From Candidatus Hydrogenedentota bacterium (GTDB lineage Bacteria > Hydrogenedentota > Hydrogenedentia > Hydrogenedentales > SLHB01): a DNA stretch of 64,000 nucleotides. The notes under the pieces are model-generated. The model did not search any database, was not told where the DNA came from, and worked only from the letters and a program-made list of their open reading frames with translations. Positions 18,353-26,377 of the stretch are shown in pieces. Made by a program: the position numbers and the translations under genes. How positions within the stretch are numbered: the stretch's first letter is position 1; every line of letters starts with the position of its first letter. Location: assembly GCA_035416745.1 (NCBI GenBank), contig DAOLNV010000001.1:223434-287433 (forward strand). Direction: 5' to 3'.

Positions 18353-19234
18353 TTAGTGCTCGTACAGCGGTTGGTCGCCGACCGTGGCGATCCAGTTTCG
18401 GGTCGCCTCGACGGCTTCGAGACCCTGATCGCAGAGGTGGGCGCCGCAGAAAATCATGTCCCCGATGCGCTTCTCCCGGAGCCACTTGAGGCCCATCGTG
18501 CATTGCCGCTCAATACGTCCCAGGGGCATAGGTTGCTGCGGGCCGTAGTCCCACATGTAACACCCCATCTGCAGGCGTTTTCCGGGTGCGAGCTCCTTCA
18601 GCTTGGCAAAATTGGCCTCGAGCTCGTCCAGTTCTTTGGCTGACCACGACCAGAGCGAGATCTCGTCGCACAGTTCGAGGTAGGGACGCATTCGGTCGTC
18701 AAACTTGTCCGCCGTGTAGACGACAATCCCCAATTCGAGCCGGCGGCCGTTGATGGTCATCCGGTCTCGGATAGCCTTCACCTCGCCGACCGTCATCGAG
18801 CCTTCCTGGCCTTCGCGGGCGAAGTTGAAGAAGTCGTCCATGTACAAGCCCGTGATATTGGGCATGGAAGCCGCTAACCGCAGGACATATTCGCGTTCCT
18901 CGTTCGATGTGGCTCCTGAACTGCCCGTAATCGACCACTGCAGCTTTTTCACGTCCTTGAACGCCGCGGCGTATTCCTCAAACGGATAGGCGGGCTTTCC
19001 GGCCGCACGGATGAACATGATGTTGGGCGTGCCCAGGTATTTCGCGGCTTCCACCGGTGTCATGCGCGAGTTGCGCGGCAGCCCGAACATACCGTCATAC
19101 ACGCCAGGGTGATGCGACCACAGCCAAAAGCGGTCGCGGACTCGTTCACGTTCGTCGGCCCGGGGCTCTTGACTCGTCAACGCGGCCATTCCAGCCATAG
19201 CGCTCATCTGCACAAAACGACGTCGCGTTACCAT
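18353..19234 (-). CDS. Tat-exported protein of unknown function
   Basis: The start at 19234 (AAGGA site) gives the twin-arginine signal MVTRRRFVQMSAMAGMAALT; the frame extends upstream to 19318 without a better start. The mature ~265 residues look like a TIM barrel: NIMFIRAAGKP, ITGLYMDDFFNF (adjacent Asp residues at a strand end), LELGIVVYTADKF, EISLWSWSAKEL and LQMGCYMWDYG. This resembles glycosidase-like proteins of polysaccharide degraders, but the family was not recognised. It is convergent with the PD40/TPR gene, only 23 bases apart. Confidence 0.75.
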   Translation of the reverse strand: MVTRRRFVQMSAMAGMAALTSQEPRADERERVRDRFWLWSHHPGVYDGMFGLPRNSRMTPVEAAKYLGTPNIMFIRAAGKPAYPFEEYAAAFKDVKKLQWSITGSSGATSNEEREYVLRLAASMPNITGLYMDDFFNFAREGQEGSMTVGEVKAIRDRMTINGRRLELGIVVYTADKFDDRMRPYLELCDEISLWSWSAKELDELEANFAKLKELAPGKRLQMGCYMWDYGPQQPMPLGRIERQCTMGLKWLREKRIGDMIFCGAHLCDQGLEAVEATRNWIATVGDQPLYEH

Positions 19235-19489
19235 TTCGTTATATTCCTTCCGCTTCCCTCGAGTCAGCGCACCGTTCACTTTGAATATCTTACGTACTGT
19301 GCGCCGTATTGTCCACACTCATATCAATCATACGATACACAGCCAATCAGTTGAATCTGGTTGCGGGTTACAATCCGCTTCCACTCCGAAGACGCACGGG
19401 CTATTGCGTAGACGCGCGGTCTGTCATATCATGGAATTCAAGAGAGGCCGCGGGGTTGTACATTTGGAACACGAGACAGGATTACGGAG

Positions 19490-20815
19490 ATGCCGCGTAC
19501 CGCATTCATAGTGCTGCTTGCCGCCGCCGCGAGCTCGCTTATCCCCGCCTCAGCCGACACGATCGTCTATCGCGGACGCGAATACTCCGGCGTGACCATT
19601 GAAGAGCTCTCCAACCAGTATGTGGTCCATTTTCCGGATACGGGCAGGAAGAAGTATTTCCGGAAAGAGGAAGTAACGTCGGTTCAGCGCACGGGCAACA
19701 GCGGGCAGGCCGGTTCCCCGGAGCGGACCGGCGTCTATTCCGCGTCTAAGCCGGCCGTGAGACCTCAAGAACCGGAAACTGCCGACTTGACGCCACAGCA
19801 AATCGCTTTGCAGGAATACAAGCAACGGAAGAGAATCCGGGCGCAAGCCGAATTCGAGGCGGCATTCGAACATTGGAGCAAGCTTACCGACGAGCAACGA
19901 GAGGCTCTTCTCGCGTCCGCCGTTGACCAGGCGGCCGCCGCCGAAGCCGAGAGACAGCAGACCGCGCAGGCCATCGCGGACCAGCGCCAGCAGTTCGACG
20001 GGGAACGGGAAGCCCGGCGCGTCAGCGCGGAAAGCACCGCCGTCGAGAGAGACCGGACCATTAACGAAACCTACGCCGCGGCGTTTGAGGTCCAGGACGT
20101 TGACCCATTCGGTTATTTGACCGATCGCGAGGCGCAACACACGGTGGCCCTGGCCGATAGTGTCGGACTCGCCCCGGAGGAGTTCCTGGAAGAATACCTC
20201 GACGGGTTTGCATACCCCCCGGTGCCATACTTCGAAACCGGCAGGCGCCGGTTGGCCGATGCGCTCGACGACGCCGACGTCGAAGCCTATTGGATCGAAC
20301 AGGAGTACAATGCCCGTATCGCCGAGGAAAGCCGCGCGCTCAGTCAGCTTGAAGGAGAAGCGCGCCGCTTTGATCGGCGCAGCAAGACCGTTCTCCGGAG
20401 CAACGCCGATCGGGCGCGCCGTCTGGCCAGCACCGCGGATTACCTGGCGGTGCTCGAGGATGCCCGCGCCGCCGAGTACGAGCCTTCGCTCAAGTACCGG
20501 AGCCTGTTTTCCGTCGAGGGCAAGGGCGTCACGCAACGGCACATCTCGGCCGCGGCCCCTATCCTGAGAATCGACTGGTGGCTTGACATATCCTCTCCCT
20601 TGGCGAATCAGCTCACAATACGCGTGTATGACAGCGTCTCGGAAAAACCGGTCAAGGCCGACTCCTCCGCCAAGCTGCCTTCCGACCATTTCCTGATCAT
20701 CGATGAGCCCGGCGACTATCTCGTCGAGGCCGAGGGCCCGGAAGGGCTGACTTACACCATCGAGGCCAAGGAGCTCCAAGACCTCACGCTTCCCCCTCCT
20801 GCCGAAGAGGAATGA
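19490..20815 (+). CDS. Secreted coiled-coil protein of unknown function
   Basis: The product of 441 residues starts with a signal peptide (MPRTAFIVLLAAAASSLIPA, Ala-Asp cleavage). The first mature segment, TIVYRGREYSGVTIEEL, continuing to a KYFRKEEVTSV end, looks like a small beta domain of the kind found at the N-terminus of PVC secreted proteins. Residues ~100-200 and ~255-320 are Glu/Arg/Ala-rich and probably coiled coil (AAAEAERQQTAQAIADQRQQ). The C-terminal ~100 residues look like a beta sandwich (ILRIDWWLDISSPLANQL). The ribosome site is weak: GGAG lies immediately before the ATG. No function is assigned. Confidence 0.7.
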   Translation: MPRTAFIVLLAAAASSLIPASADTIVYRGREYSGVTIEELSNQYVVHFPDTGRKKYFRKEEVTSVQRTGNSGQAGSPERTGVYSASKPAVRPQEPETADLTPQQIALQEYKQRKRIRAQAEFEAAFEHWSKLTDEQREALLASAVDQAAAAEAERQQTAQAIADQRQQFDGEREARRVSAESTAVERDRTINETYAAAFEVQDVDPFGYLTDREAQHTVALADSVGLAPEEFLEEYLDGFAYPPVPYFETGRRRLADALDDADVEAYWIEQEYNARIAEESRALSQLEGEARRFDRRSKTVLRSNADRARRLASTADYLAVLEDARAAEYEPSLKYRSLFSVEGKGVTQRHISAAAPILRIDWWLDISSPLANQLTIRVYDSVSEKPVKADSSAKLPSDHFLIIDEPGDYLVEAEGPEGLTYTIEAKELQDLTLPPPAEEE

Positions 20816-20979
20816 GAGCTCCGCTCGCGTGGCAGCCCCGCCGCGGCACGGCCATCTCGCTCACAACGTATGGGGCGCATGGGCAGGCACGAAACCATGC
20901 CAAAGGAGGAGGGAACACCCCAATCCGGATAGGAAAGCCCTTGCTGGAGAGATCTTATTGTCTCCATAAAGACAAGAAC

Positions 20980-21463
20980 GAACTCACACGGAGACACAGG
21001 GAACACGAAGATCGAATCCTCCGAAACAGAGTGAGACAGGAAGCATCATTTTGGATTGCGCGGTGGCGCTTCATCGTGAGACGGGTCCCGGGCTGTTGGA
21101 AACAGTGTACGAAGCGGTTCTTGCACGCGATCTGGAGGCCCGGGGTCTGCGCATGGCACGGCAAGTTCCCATCCCCATCGGGCTTCGCGGCATCCGGTTC
21201 GACGAAGCGTTTCGTGCAGACCTCATCGTGGAGGATACCCGTTCTTGTGGAACTCAAATCCGTGGAGAAGGTCACGAAGGCGCACCACAGGCAGGTGTTG
21301 ACCTATCCGCGGTTGACGGGTATCAGACTCGGCTGTCTACTCGACTTCGGCGAGGCTTTGATGAGGGACGGCATTTCCCGCATCATAAACGAAGACATTG
21401 AGCAGATTTCGCTTCGGAGCAGGCTCCATTTCCTCCGTGTCCTTTGCGTCTCTGTGTGAGTTT
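20980..21463. mobile_element. Candidate GxxExxY unit bounded by 31-base inverted repeats
   Basis: Left arm 20980-21010 and right arm 21433-21463 are inverted copies of one another, matching at 24 of 31 positions, with every mismatch a transition; the longest shared run is the outer core AACTCACAC. They enclose a frameshifted GxxExxY gene, and the gene's last codons lie inside the right arm. No transposase, target duplication or other cargo is visible. It could be a non-autonomous insertion, or repeats that travel with this gene family for another reason. The arrangement is seen directly; mobility is inferred. Confidence 0.5.
21051..21459 (+). pseudogene. GxxExxY family (PDDEXK_3-like) gene, frameshifted
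   Basis: From the TTG at 21051 one frame reads ALHRETGPGLLETVYEAVLA (the GLLETVY motif gives the family its name), then FDEAFRADLIVED. The next conserved segment, VLVELKSVEKVTKAHHRQVL with the nuclease-fold E-x-K, continues in a different frame and runs to a TGA at 21457-21459. One extra C in the CCC run at 21238-21240 explains the shift. Intact homologues have ~125 residues and a nuclease-like fold of unknown role. No ATG lies in frame at the 5' end. A sequencing error cannot be excluded. Confidence 0.75.
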
Positions 21464-21577
21464 CCCCAATCGTGGTCTCATCCGGCGATTTCGGGAACCG
21501 GCGCGCATTGCATGGGGGCATGACGATTTGGTAGGTTGCGCGTGTCTTGGCACTCATTCGAGCGCACTGGAGGCCGC

Positions 21578-22468
21578 ATGCATTCCACCAATTCCGCTCC
21601 CTGGTACGTCTCGCTGCACGGCGGGCACACGGCCGAGTTCTGCGACCACGGCACGGGGGATCTGCGCGCCGTGCTCGAGGCGGCCGTCGCGAAAGGCTTC
21701 TCCACCTACGGGGTCTCCGAGCATGCCGCGCGCGTCGAGGAACGGTTTCTCTACCCCAATGAACGGTGTTTAGGATGGACCATCGAGAAGGTTCAAGAGG
21801 ATTTCGAGCGTTACGGCAAGGCTGTTTTCGAGCTGGCCGAGGAATTCGCCGGGCGCCTGACCGTCTTGCGCGGCATGGAGGCCGAAGTCGTGCCTGCGAA
21901 CCGGTACGCGGACATCATGCTGGCCTATCGCGAACGGTTTGCATTCGACTACCTGGTCGGGTCGGTTCATTACGTCGACGAAATGTCGATCGACGACACC
22001 CCGGACCAGTTCGAGGAGGCCATGGAGGCCCACGGAGGGCTCGAGCGGTTGGCCGTCCGGTATTACGAGACCGTGGGCGCTATGGTCGACGCGTTGCGGC
22101 CCGATGTGGTCGGACATCTCGACGTCATCCGCACAATCGGCTGGAAATACGGCGATCTGGCGTCGCCTGCCATACGCCGGGCCGCCGGGGACGCCCTCGA
22201 CAGCGTGCGCCGGCAGAACTGTATTCTGGACCTGAACACCGCCGGGTACCGCAAAGGGCTTCATACGCCCTACCCTGACGTCTGGCTTGTCGAACGCGCC
22301 CGCGACATGAAGATCCCCTTCGCGCTGGGGGATGACTGTCATGGGCCCGAAGATGTCGGCGCGGAATTCGAACAGGGCCGCGCCTACCTGCTTGCCAACG
22401 GCGTCGAGACCGTCACCGTTCTGCAGCGCGACGGAAACCGGGTCGAACGCCGCACCGTGCCGCTCTGA
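21578..22468 (+). CDS. hisK: PHP-type histidinol-phosphatase
   Basis: Dephosphorylates histidinol phosphate in histidine synthesis, by family. The start at 21578 has GGAGG five bases upstream; a longer frame begins at 21536. The 296 residues carry the PHP metal-site motifs in order: SLHGGHTAEFCDHG (N-terminal His pair), YGVSEHAAR, GMEAEVVP, LVGSVHYVD, VVGHLDVIR and a C-terminal LGDDCHGPEDVG. The HGGH form is the variant typical of HisK-like members rather than the DxHxH form of polymerase PHP domains. No other his genes are nearby, so the substrate rests on similarity alone. A hairpin separates it from the convergent Hsp20 genes. Confidence 0.85.
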   Translation: MHSTNSAPWYVSLHGGHTAEFCDHGTGDLRAVLEAAVAKGFSTYGVSEHAARVEERFLYPNERCLGWTIEKVQEDFERYGKAVFELAEEFAGRLTVLRGMEAEVVPANRYADIMLAYRERFAFDYLVGSVHYVDEMSIDDTPDQFEEAMEAHGGLERLAVRYYETVGAMVDALRPDVVGHLDVIRTIGWKYGDLASPAIRRAAGDALDSVRRQNCILDLNTAGYRKGLHTPYPDVWLVERARDMKIPFALGDDCHGPEDVGAEFEQGRAYLLANGVETVTVLQRDGNRVERRTVPL

Positions 22469-22487
22469 ATCCCCTTCGAAAAAGGGA

Positions 22488-22523
22488 CTTCCCCGTGCGG
22501 CGGGGGGGGACCGCACGGGGAAG
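22488..22523. terminator. Hairpin between convergent hisK-like and Hsp20 genes
   Basis: A perfect 13-bp GC-rich stem (22488-22500 with 22511-22523) with a 10-base loop lies in the 85-base gap between two convergent genes. There is no clear T run on either side, so it could be a bidirectional terminator working by stem strength, or an RNA-stabilising hairpin. Confidence 0.55.
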
Positions 22524-22553
22524 CGGGGGGAAGTTGGGCGGGATATTGTTCCT

Positions 22554-22904
22554 TTATGTGATCTCGATAGTCCGGGGTTTGAAGGCCTCCGCTTTCGGCA
22601 GGGTGACGGTCAGGATGCCGTCCTTCATCACCGCGTTCACCTTTGCGGTGTCAAGAGCGCTGCTAAGTGCGAATATGCGCCGGTAATCGGCGGGGGCACG
22701 CTCGCGCAAGAGGTACCTTCCATCGCCGTTCACCTGTTGGCGATGCCCGACCAGCGACAACTCGCCCTGCTTGACCTCAATTTCCACATTCTCCTTTGGT
22801 ACGCCCGCCAGTTCGGCTTCAATGCGGACCTGGCCAGCCTCCTCGATGATATTCACACGCGGCGTCACATAACGCTTGGTCTTTTCCGCTGCAGCAGTTG
22901 TCAT
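22554..22904 (-). CDS. Hsp20 small heat-shock protein (second of pair)
   Basis: An ATP-independent holdase chaperone that binds unfolding proteins. The 116 residues contain a full alpha-crystallin domain: VNIIEEAGQVRIEAELAGVP, VEIEVKQGELSLVGHR and the closing VNAVMKDGILTVTLPKAEA. The N-terminal arm is very short (~16 residues) and the C-terminal tail lacks a clear IxI motif, so oligomer size may be limited. AAGGGAG lies before the ATG at 22904. It starts 49 bases after the first Hsp20 gene on the same strand, so both are probably transcribed from the sigma-54-like promoter near 23500. Confidence 0.93.
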   Translation of the reverse strand: MTTAAAEKTKRYVTPRVNIIEEAGQVRIEAELAGVPKENVEIEVKQGELSLVGHRQQVNGDGRYLLRERAPADYRRIFALSSALDTAKVNAVMKDGILTVTLPKAEAFKPRTIEIT

Positions 22905-22952
22905 GTCGTGTCACTCCCTTGTCAGTCGAATCGGAGCGTCAGCCCCGAGACC

Positions 22953-23405
22953 TTATTCCACATCCAGCGAAATGCGCTTCGGCTTCGATTCCTCGCGTTT
23001 CGGCAACCGCACCCGCAGTACGCCGTCCCGCAACGTGGCTTCCACCTTGTTGGCATCGAAACCACCGGGCAACTCGAAGGTTCGCTGAAACTCTCCATAA
23101 TGCCGTTCCATCCGGTGGACGTTCTTCTCTTCGTCGCGCCGCTCGTACTCACGTTTGCCCCGAATCTTGACCGTGTTGTCGAGGGCCGTTATCTCGACGT
23201 CTTCCCGCTTCATTCCGGGAACGTCCGCCTGCAGGACGTATTCGTTCTCGGTTTCCTGAAGGTCCATAGGCGGGTTCCATGTCTGGCTCGGACGGTCCCA
23301 CTCGAAACCGTGGTCGCCAAACATTCTTGCCAATTCGTTCTGCAAATCCGCCAAGGCGCTCCATGGGGCCACGTCGCCTGAATGTCTCCAACGCACCAGT
23401 GCCAT
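22953..23405 (-). CDS. Hsp20 small heat-shock protein (first of pair)
   Basis: The start at 23405 is set by a strong AAAGGAGGAG site; the frame is open to 23585 but has no better start. The 150 residues begin MALVRWRHSGDVAPWSALAD, typical of the bacterial class with an arm that docks on clients. The alpha-crystallin domain runs from about residue 45 (NPPMDLQETENEYVLQADVP) to VEATLRDGVLRVRLPKREE. The segment RHYGEFQRTFELPGGFD matches the conserved class-A pattern. It would work with the downstream Hsp20; two-component Hsp20 pairs often co-assemble. Confidence 0.95.
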   Translation of the reverse strand: MALVRWRHSGDVAPWSALADLQNELARMFGDHGFEWDRPSQTWNPPMDLQETENEYVLQADVPGMKREDVEITALDNTVKIRGKREYERRDEEKNVHRMERHYGEFQRTFELPGGFDANKVEATLRDGVLRVRLPKREESKPKRISLDVE

Positions 23406-23492
23406 AAAAACTCCTCCTTTCAACAATCGCCGAAACCTGTACGCTCTTTGGGCGTCCGGTTGTTCGCCGCATCCACTTTCTGCCTTCAATGA

Positions 23493-23509
23493 TGCAGGGG
23501 TCGTGCCAA
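23493..23509 (-). promoter_or_regulatory. Sigma-54 (RpoN) promoter for the Hsp20 pair
   Basis: On the minus strand TTGGCACGACCCCTGCA matches the -24/-12 consensus TTGGCACGNNNNTTGCW at all fixed positions but one, with GG and GC ten bases apart as required. The implied transcript start is near 23482, leaving a ~77-base leader before the ATG at 23405. Sigma-54 control of Hsp20 genes is known in some deltaproteobacteria; here it is inferred from sequence. Confidence 0.7.
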
Positions 23510-23610
23510 TTTCGCGATTATCGTGTAAGTGTTTGTAAAAAGGGATGATAGGAACGCGGCGGCCGCCTTGGAAGGTTGTTTCCACGCGGCACCGTGCTCT
23601 GAAATGAAAA

Positions 23611-23653
23611 CATTCCTGTTGCGGAATGAAGCGTTCGCCCCCCGTAACATTCC
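23611..23653. promoter_or_regulatory. CATTCC/GGAATG operator-like sites
   Basis: A perfect palindrome CATTCC-N6-GGAATG lies at 23611-23628 and a third half-site CATTCC at 23648-23653. They are about 100-145 bases upstream of the sigma-54 promoter, the usual distance for an enhancer-binding activator, and just before the -35 box of the TIGR04073 promoter. Which promoter they serve is unknown. Confidence 0.4.
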
Positions 23654-23663
23654 AGGTAAAAGA

Positions 23664-23692
23664 TTGACAACCCTATGGGCCTGTGTTAGACT
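23664..23692 (+). promoter_or_regulatory. Sigma-70 promoter for the TIGR04073 gene
   Basis: A perfect TTGACA at 23664-23669, a 17-base spacer and TAGACT at 23687-23692 (4 of 6). The implied start near 23699 is about 50 bases before the GTG at 23749. Confidence 0.65.
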
Positions 23693-23748
23693 CAAGCCAG
23701 TTGCGCAACGCCTGATATGAAAGTTTGTTAGAAGGGGAGGACCGCCCG

Positions 23749-24135
23749 GTGGGCACACCAGTCAGAACCGCGAAGAAAACTATGGCAGTCCTATTGGTGG
23801 TGGCGCTCGCAGTCACAGCAACCGCGACATGGGGGCAGCAGGTTTACGATCCCTCGCGTGAATTCGCTCCTGTCACCGGCTTCGAGAAAGCCCTGACCAA
23901 ACTGGGACGCGGTTTGTCGAACATCATGTTCGGGTGGGGCGAAATCCCCATGACGTTCGACCGTAACGTGAAGAAAGGCAAGCCTTTCGCCTACCTGTTC
24001 GGCGTGGCTCCAGTGTTGGGGTCTGCTCGCGCCGTCATGCGCACGGGGACGGGTGTTTTTGAAGTCGTGACATTTCCGTTCTCGGACCGTGACGTGAACT
24101 ACGAGCCGATCCTGGAACCCGAATACATCTTTTGA
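23749..24135 (+). CDS. Exosortase system-associated protein, TIGR04073 family
   Basis: The GTG at 23749 is chosen because GGGGAGG lies 9 bases before it and the product then begins with a signal peptide (TAKKTMAVLLVVALAVTATA). The 128 residues include LTKLGRGLSNIMFGWGEIPM and end VNYEPILEPEYIF, the hallmarks of this small family found in PVC-type genomes with exosortase/PEP-CTERM systems. Its molecular role is unknown; export to periplasm or envelope is inferred. No exosortase or PEP-CTERM protein was seen in this window. A good promoter precedes it, and the next two genes overlap it in series. Confidence 0.85.
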   Translation: MGTPVRTAKKTMAVLLVVALAVTATATWGQQVYDPSREFAPVTGFEKALTKLGRGLSNIMFGWGEIPMTFDRNVKKGKPFAYLFGVAPVLGSARAVMRTGTGVFEVVTFPFSDRDVNYEPILEPEYIF

Positions 24136-24407
24136 TTCTCTTGAACGAGTGGAAACAGCAAGGACCGGGCTTGGTCGGCCTTCTCACTCTTGCAGACGGA
24201 ACGGAAGGCCGCGTCGTACTGATGGGGCCGCGAAGCGCCCCTGAGAGCGCGATTGTTGTCATGGTGGGGAAGGAGCCGGGTGCGGTCGAGTCGCTTCCGT
24301 TGAGTGAAGTCCTGGATAGAATTCCGCCCGCATCGACAGTGGCCATTCTGTGCGCACAGGAACGGTATTTCGGCGACTCCCAATTGCCGGCGATAGATGT
24401 GCAGTGA
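24132..24407 (+). CDS. Small protein of unknown function
   Basis: A 91-codon frame that overlaps the stop of the TIGR04073 gene by four bases and ends inside the GTGA that starts the HDOD gene. A TTG at 24132 or 24141 must be the start, since no ATG is available. The sequence (for example GLVGLLTLADGTEGRVVLMG) alternates beta-strand-like stretches and has no membrane helix or recognisable motif. The tight overlap at both ends argues for translation as part of this unit. It could instead be non-coding sequence held open by high GC. Confidence 0.5.
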   Translation: MILLNEWKQQGPGLVGLLTLADGTEGRVVLMGPRSAPESAIVVMVGKEPGAVESLPLSEVLDRIPPASTVAILCAQERYFGDSQLPAIDVQ

Positions 24408-25255
24408 GCGCGCCGCGAAATATCGACTATCTGCTCGAGGAGATTATTACCCTGCCGAGTCTCCCGGCAACGGTAGCCCGGATTCTGGAATTGTTGAATG
24501 ACCCCGATTCGTCTCTGTCAGAAGTCGGCAAGATAGTTTCGGGGGACCCCGCGATTGCCCTGAAAACGCTGCGCCTGGTGAACTCGGCGGCGTACGGGCT
24601 GCGCGGGCGGGTGACGTCGGTCGAGCATGCCGTCACCCTGCTCGGGGCAAAAGTCATCCAGAATCTTGTTCTTACGGCAACCGTTCTGGACACATTGAGC
24701 TCCGGCGCTCGCCTCTTGTTTCAGCACAGCATCGCCGCGGGTGTGGCAGCCCGTTCAATAATGCGCTCCCACATCTTCGGAAATGTCCTCGACCCGGAAG
24801 AAGCATTTGCATACGGTCTCTTGCACGATATCGGCAAGATTATTCTCGAGGATTACATGTCCGATGAGTTGGTCCAGGCGGAAGACTTGAGCCGCGTCCA
24901 GGGCCTGCCTGGTCATGTCGCTGAACGGGAAGTCATCGGGGTTGACCATGCTGAGATCGGGGGACGCCTGGCGATGAATTGGCGGCTTCCGGATTCGATT
25001 GCGGCCGCGATTATGGCACATCACGATCTCGCGCGCTGCAAAGACGACGAATATCTCCCGTACGCAGCCATGTTGAACGCAGCCGACACGATCTGCGTTG
25101 CCGCGGGCCTGCCTTCCTACGAGGGGGCCGTCGCCGATGACGCTAACGGAGCGTGGCAGGTCCTGGGGATTACGAGTCCGCAGATCCCCGCGATTCTGGA
25201 CGATTTCTTCGCTTCAATTCCTGAAGTGGAAGAACTGACCGAAGCCGTGTCTTGA
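24404..25255 (+). CDS. HDOD domain protein
   Basis: The HDOD domain is a degenerate HD-phosphohydrolase fold used in bacterial signalling. The GTG at 24404 overlaps the upstream stop (GTGA). The 283 residues show ITLPSLPATVARILELLNDP, VSGDPAIALKTLRLVNSAAY, SVEHAVTLLGAKVIQNLVL and a later FAYGLLHDIGKIIL. That segment and the downstream MAHHDLARC keep HD-type residues, so some catalytic or metal binding cannot be excluded. No receiver, EAL or GGDEF domain is attached. It sits 14 bases before recF, an unusual neighbour for the replication genes. Confidence 0.88.
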   Translation: MSAPRNIDYLLEEIITLPSLPATVARILELLNDPDSSLSEVGKIVSGDPAIALKTLRLVNSAAYGLRGRVTSVEHAVTLLGAKVIQNLVLTATVLDTLSSGARLLFQHSIAAGVAARSIMRSHIFGNVLDPEEAFAYGLLHDIGKIILEDYMSDELVQAEDLSRVQGLPGHVAEREVIGVDHAEIGGRLAMNWRLPDSIAAAIMAHHDLARCKDDEYLPYAAMLNAADTICVAAGLPSYEGAVADDANGAWQVLGITSPQIPAILDDFFASIPEVEELTEAVS

Positions 25256-25269
25256 GCCGGCGGTGAACC

Positions 25270-26343
25270 ATGGTCTTGCGCGAGTTGAAGACGGAAGGGT
25301 TCCGGTGCCTGAATCTGGCGCAATTCGCGCCGGGAAACGGCGTAAACGTCATATGGGGCGACAATGCCCAAGGCAAGACCTCCCTCCTGGAGGCTATCCT
25401 TTACGCGGCCACCTCGAAAAGCCACCGCACGAACCAGGAATCCGACATGGTGCAGCATGGCCAGCATGGCTTTCGTATCCACGCCGCCGCGCAACGCATC
25501 GACCGGCCTGTAACCGTCGACGCCACTTGGTGGCACGGGCAGAAGCGCTTCAAGGTCAACGGCGTGGCGCAAAACAAAGTGAGCGGAATCCTGGGTAAAA
25601 TGCCCGTGGTCTTCTTTTCCCCCGAGGACGTGGAATTGGTCCGTGGAACGGCCGCCGTCCGCAGAAAATTCCTGGACATGGAGATTTCGCAGATCGAACC
25701 CGCCTACCTTCGGGCGCTTCAACAGTACCGGCAGGTCCTCAAACAGCGCAACGAACTCCTCAAGCACACGGCTCTCGAGCCTGACCTCTTGGACGCGTGG
25801 GACGAGCAGCTCGTGCGGTACGGCCGCGTAATCGCCCGCAGCAGACGGGCTTTTGTTGACGAGTTGCGCGCGGCCGCCGCACCCGCATACCAGACCATCG
25901 CGGAAAGCGAGGACTTGGCTATCGCCTTCGCTCCTGACATTCCGCCCGACAAAGATCACCTCGCGGCGCTCCGCGAAACCCGGGAACGCGACCGGCGGTA
26001 CGGCCTCACGCATCGGGGACCCCATCGAGACGATTTCGACCTTGTCATCTCGGGCAAGGCCGCGCGCCAGTTCGCGTCCCAGGGGCAGCAGCGCACTGCG
26101 GCACTGGCCCTCAAACTCGCCGAGTTGCGGCTGGTACGCCAGCGCATCGCAGAGTATCCTATACTCATGCTGGACGATGTCCTCTCCGAGTTGGACCCGA
26201 AGCGTTCGAGGCGCCTTTTTCAGACAATTCCGGAGGAAGTGCAGTGCCTGTTGACTGCAACGCACCTGAGCCCGGATGCGGTACCCGCCGGGGTCACGTG
26301 CTCTTTCTACCGGATCACGAAAGGGCAGTTGGCTCAGGCCTAG
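25270..26343 (+). CDS. recF: DNA replication/repair protein RecF
   Basis: An SMC-like ATPase that loads RecA at gaps and restarts stalled forks. The 357 residues carry a Walker A (IWGDNAQGKTSLLEA), the family's KSHRT segment after it, the ABC-type signature FASQGQQRTAALALKLAEL and a Walker B with the D-loop (PILMLDDVLSELDPKRS). The length is normal. The order recF, DUF721 gene, gyrB, gyrA follows the classic arrangement around a chromosome origin, but dnaA and dnaN are not in the window. Confidence 0.97.
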   Translation: MVLRELKTEGFRCLNLAQFAPGNGVNVIWGDNAQGKTSLLEAILYAATSKSHRTNQESDMVQHGQHGFRIHAAAQRIDRPVTVDATWWHGQKRFKVNGVAQNKVSGILGKMPVVFFSPEDVELVRGTAAVRRKFLDMEISQIEPAYLRALQQYRQVLKQRNELLKHTALEPDLLDAWDEQLVRYGRVIARSRRAFVDELRAAAAPAYQTIAESEDLAIAFAPDIPPDKDHLAALRETRERDRRYGLTHRGPHRDDFDLVISGKAARQFASQGQQRTAALALKLAELRLVRQRIAEYPILMLDDVLSELDPKRSRRLFQTIPEEVQCLLTATHLSPDAVPAGVTCSFYRITKGQLAQA

Positions 26344-26377
26344 CCCTGGCGCGCCTTCCGTCTCTGGAGACAAGCCG

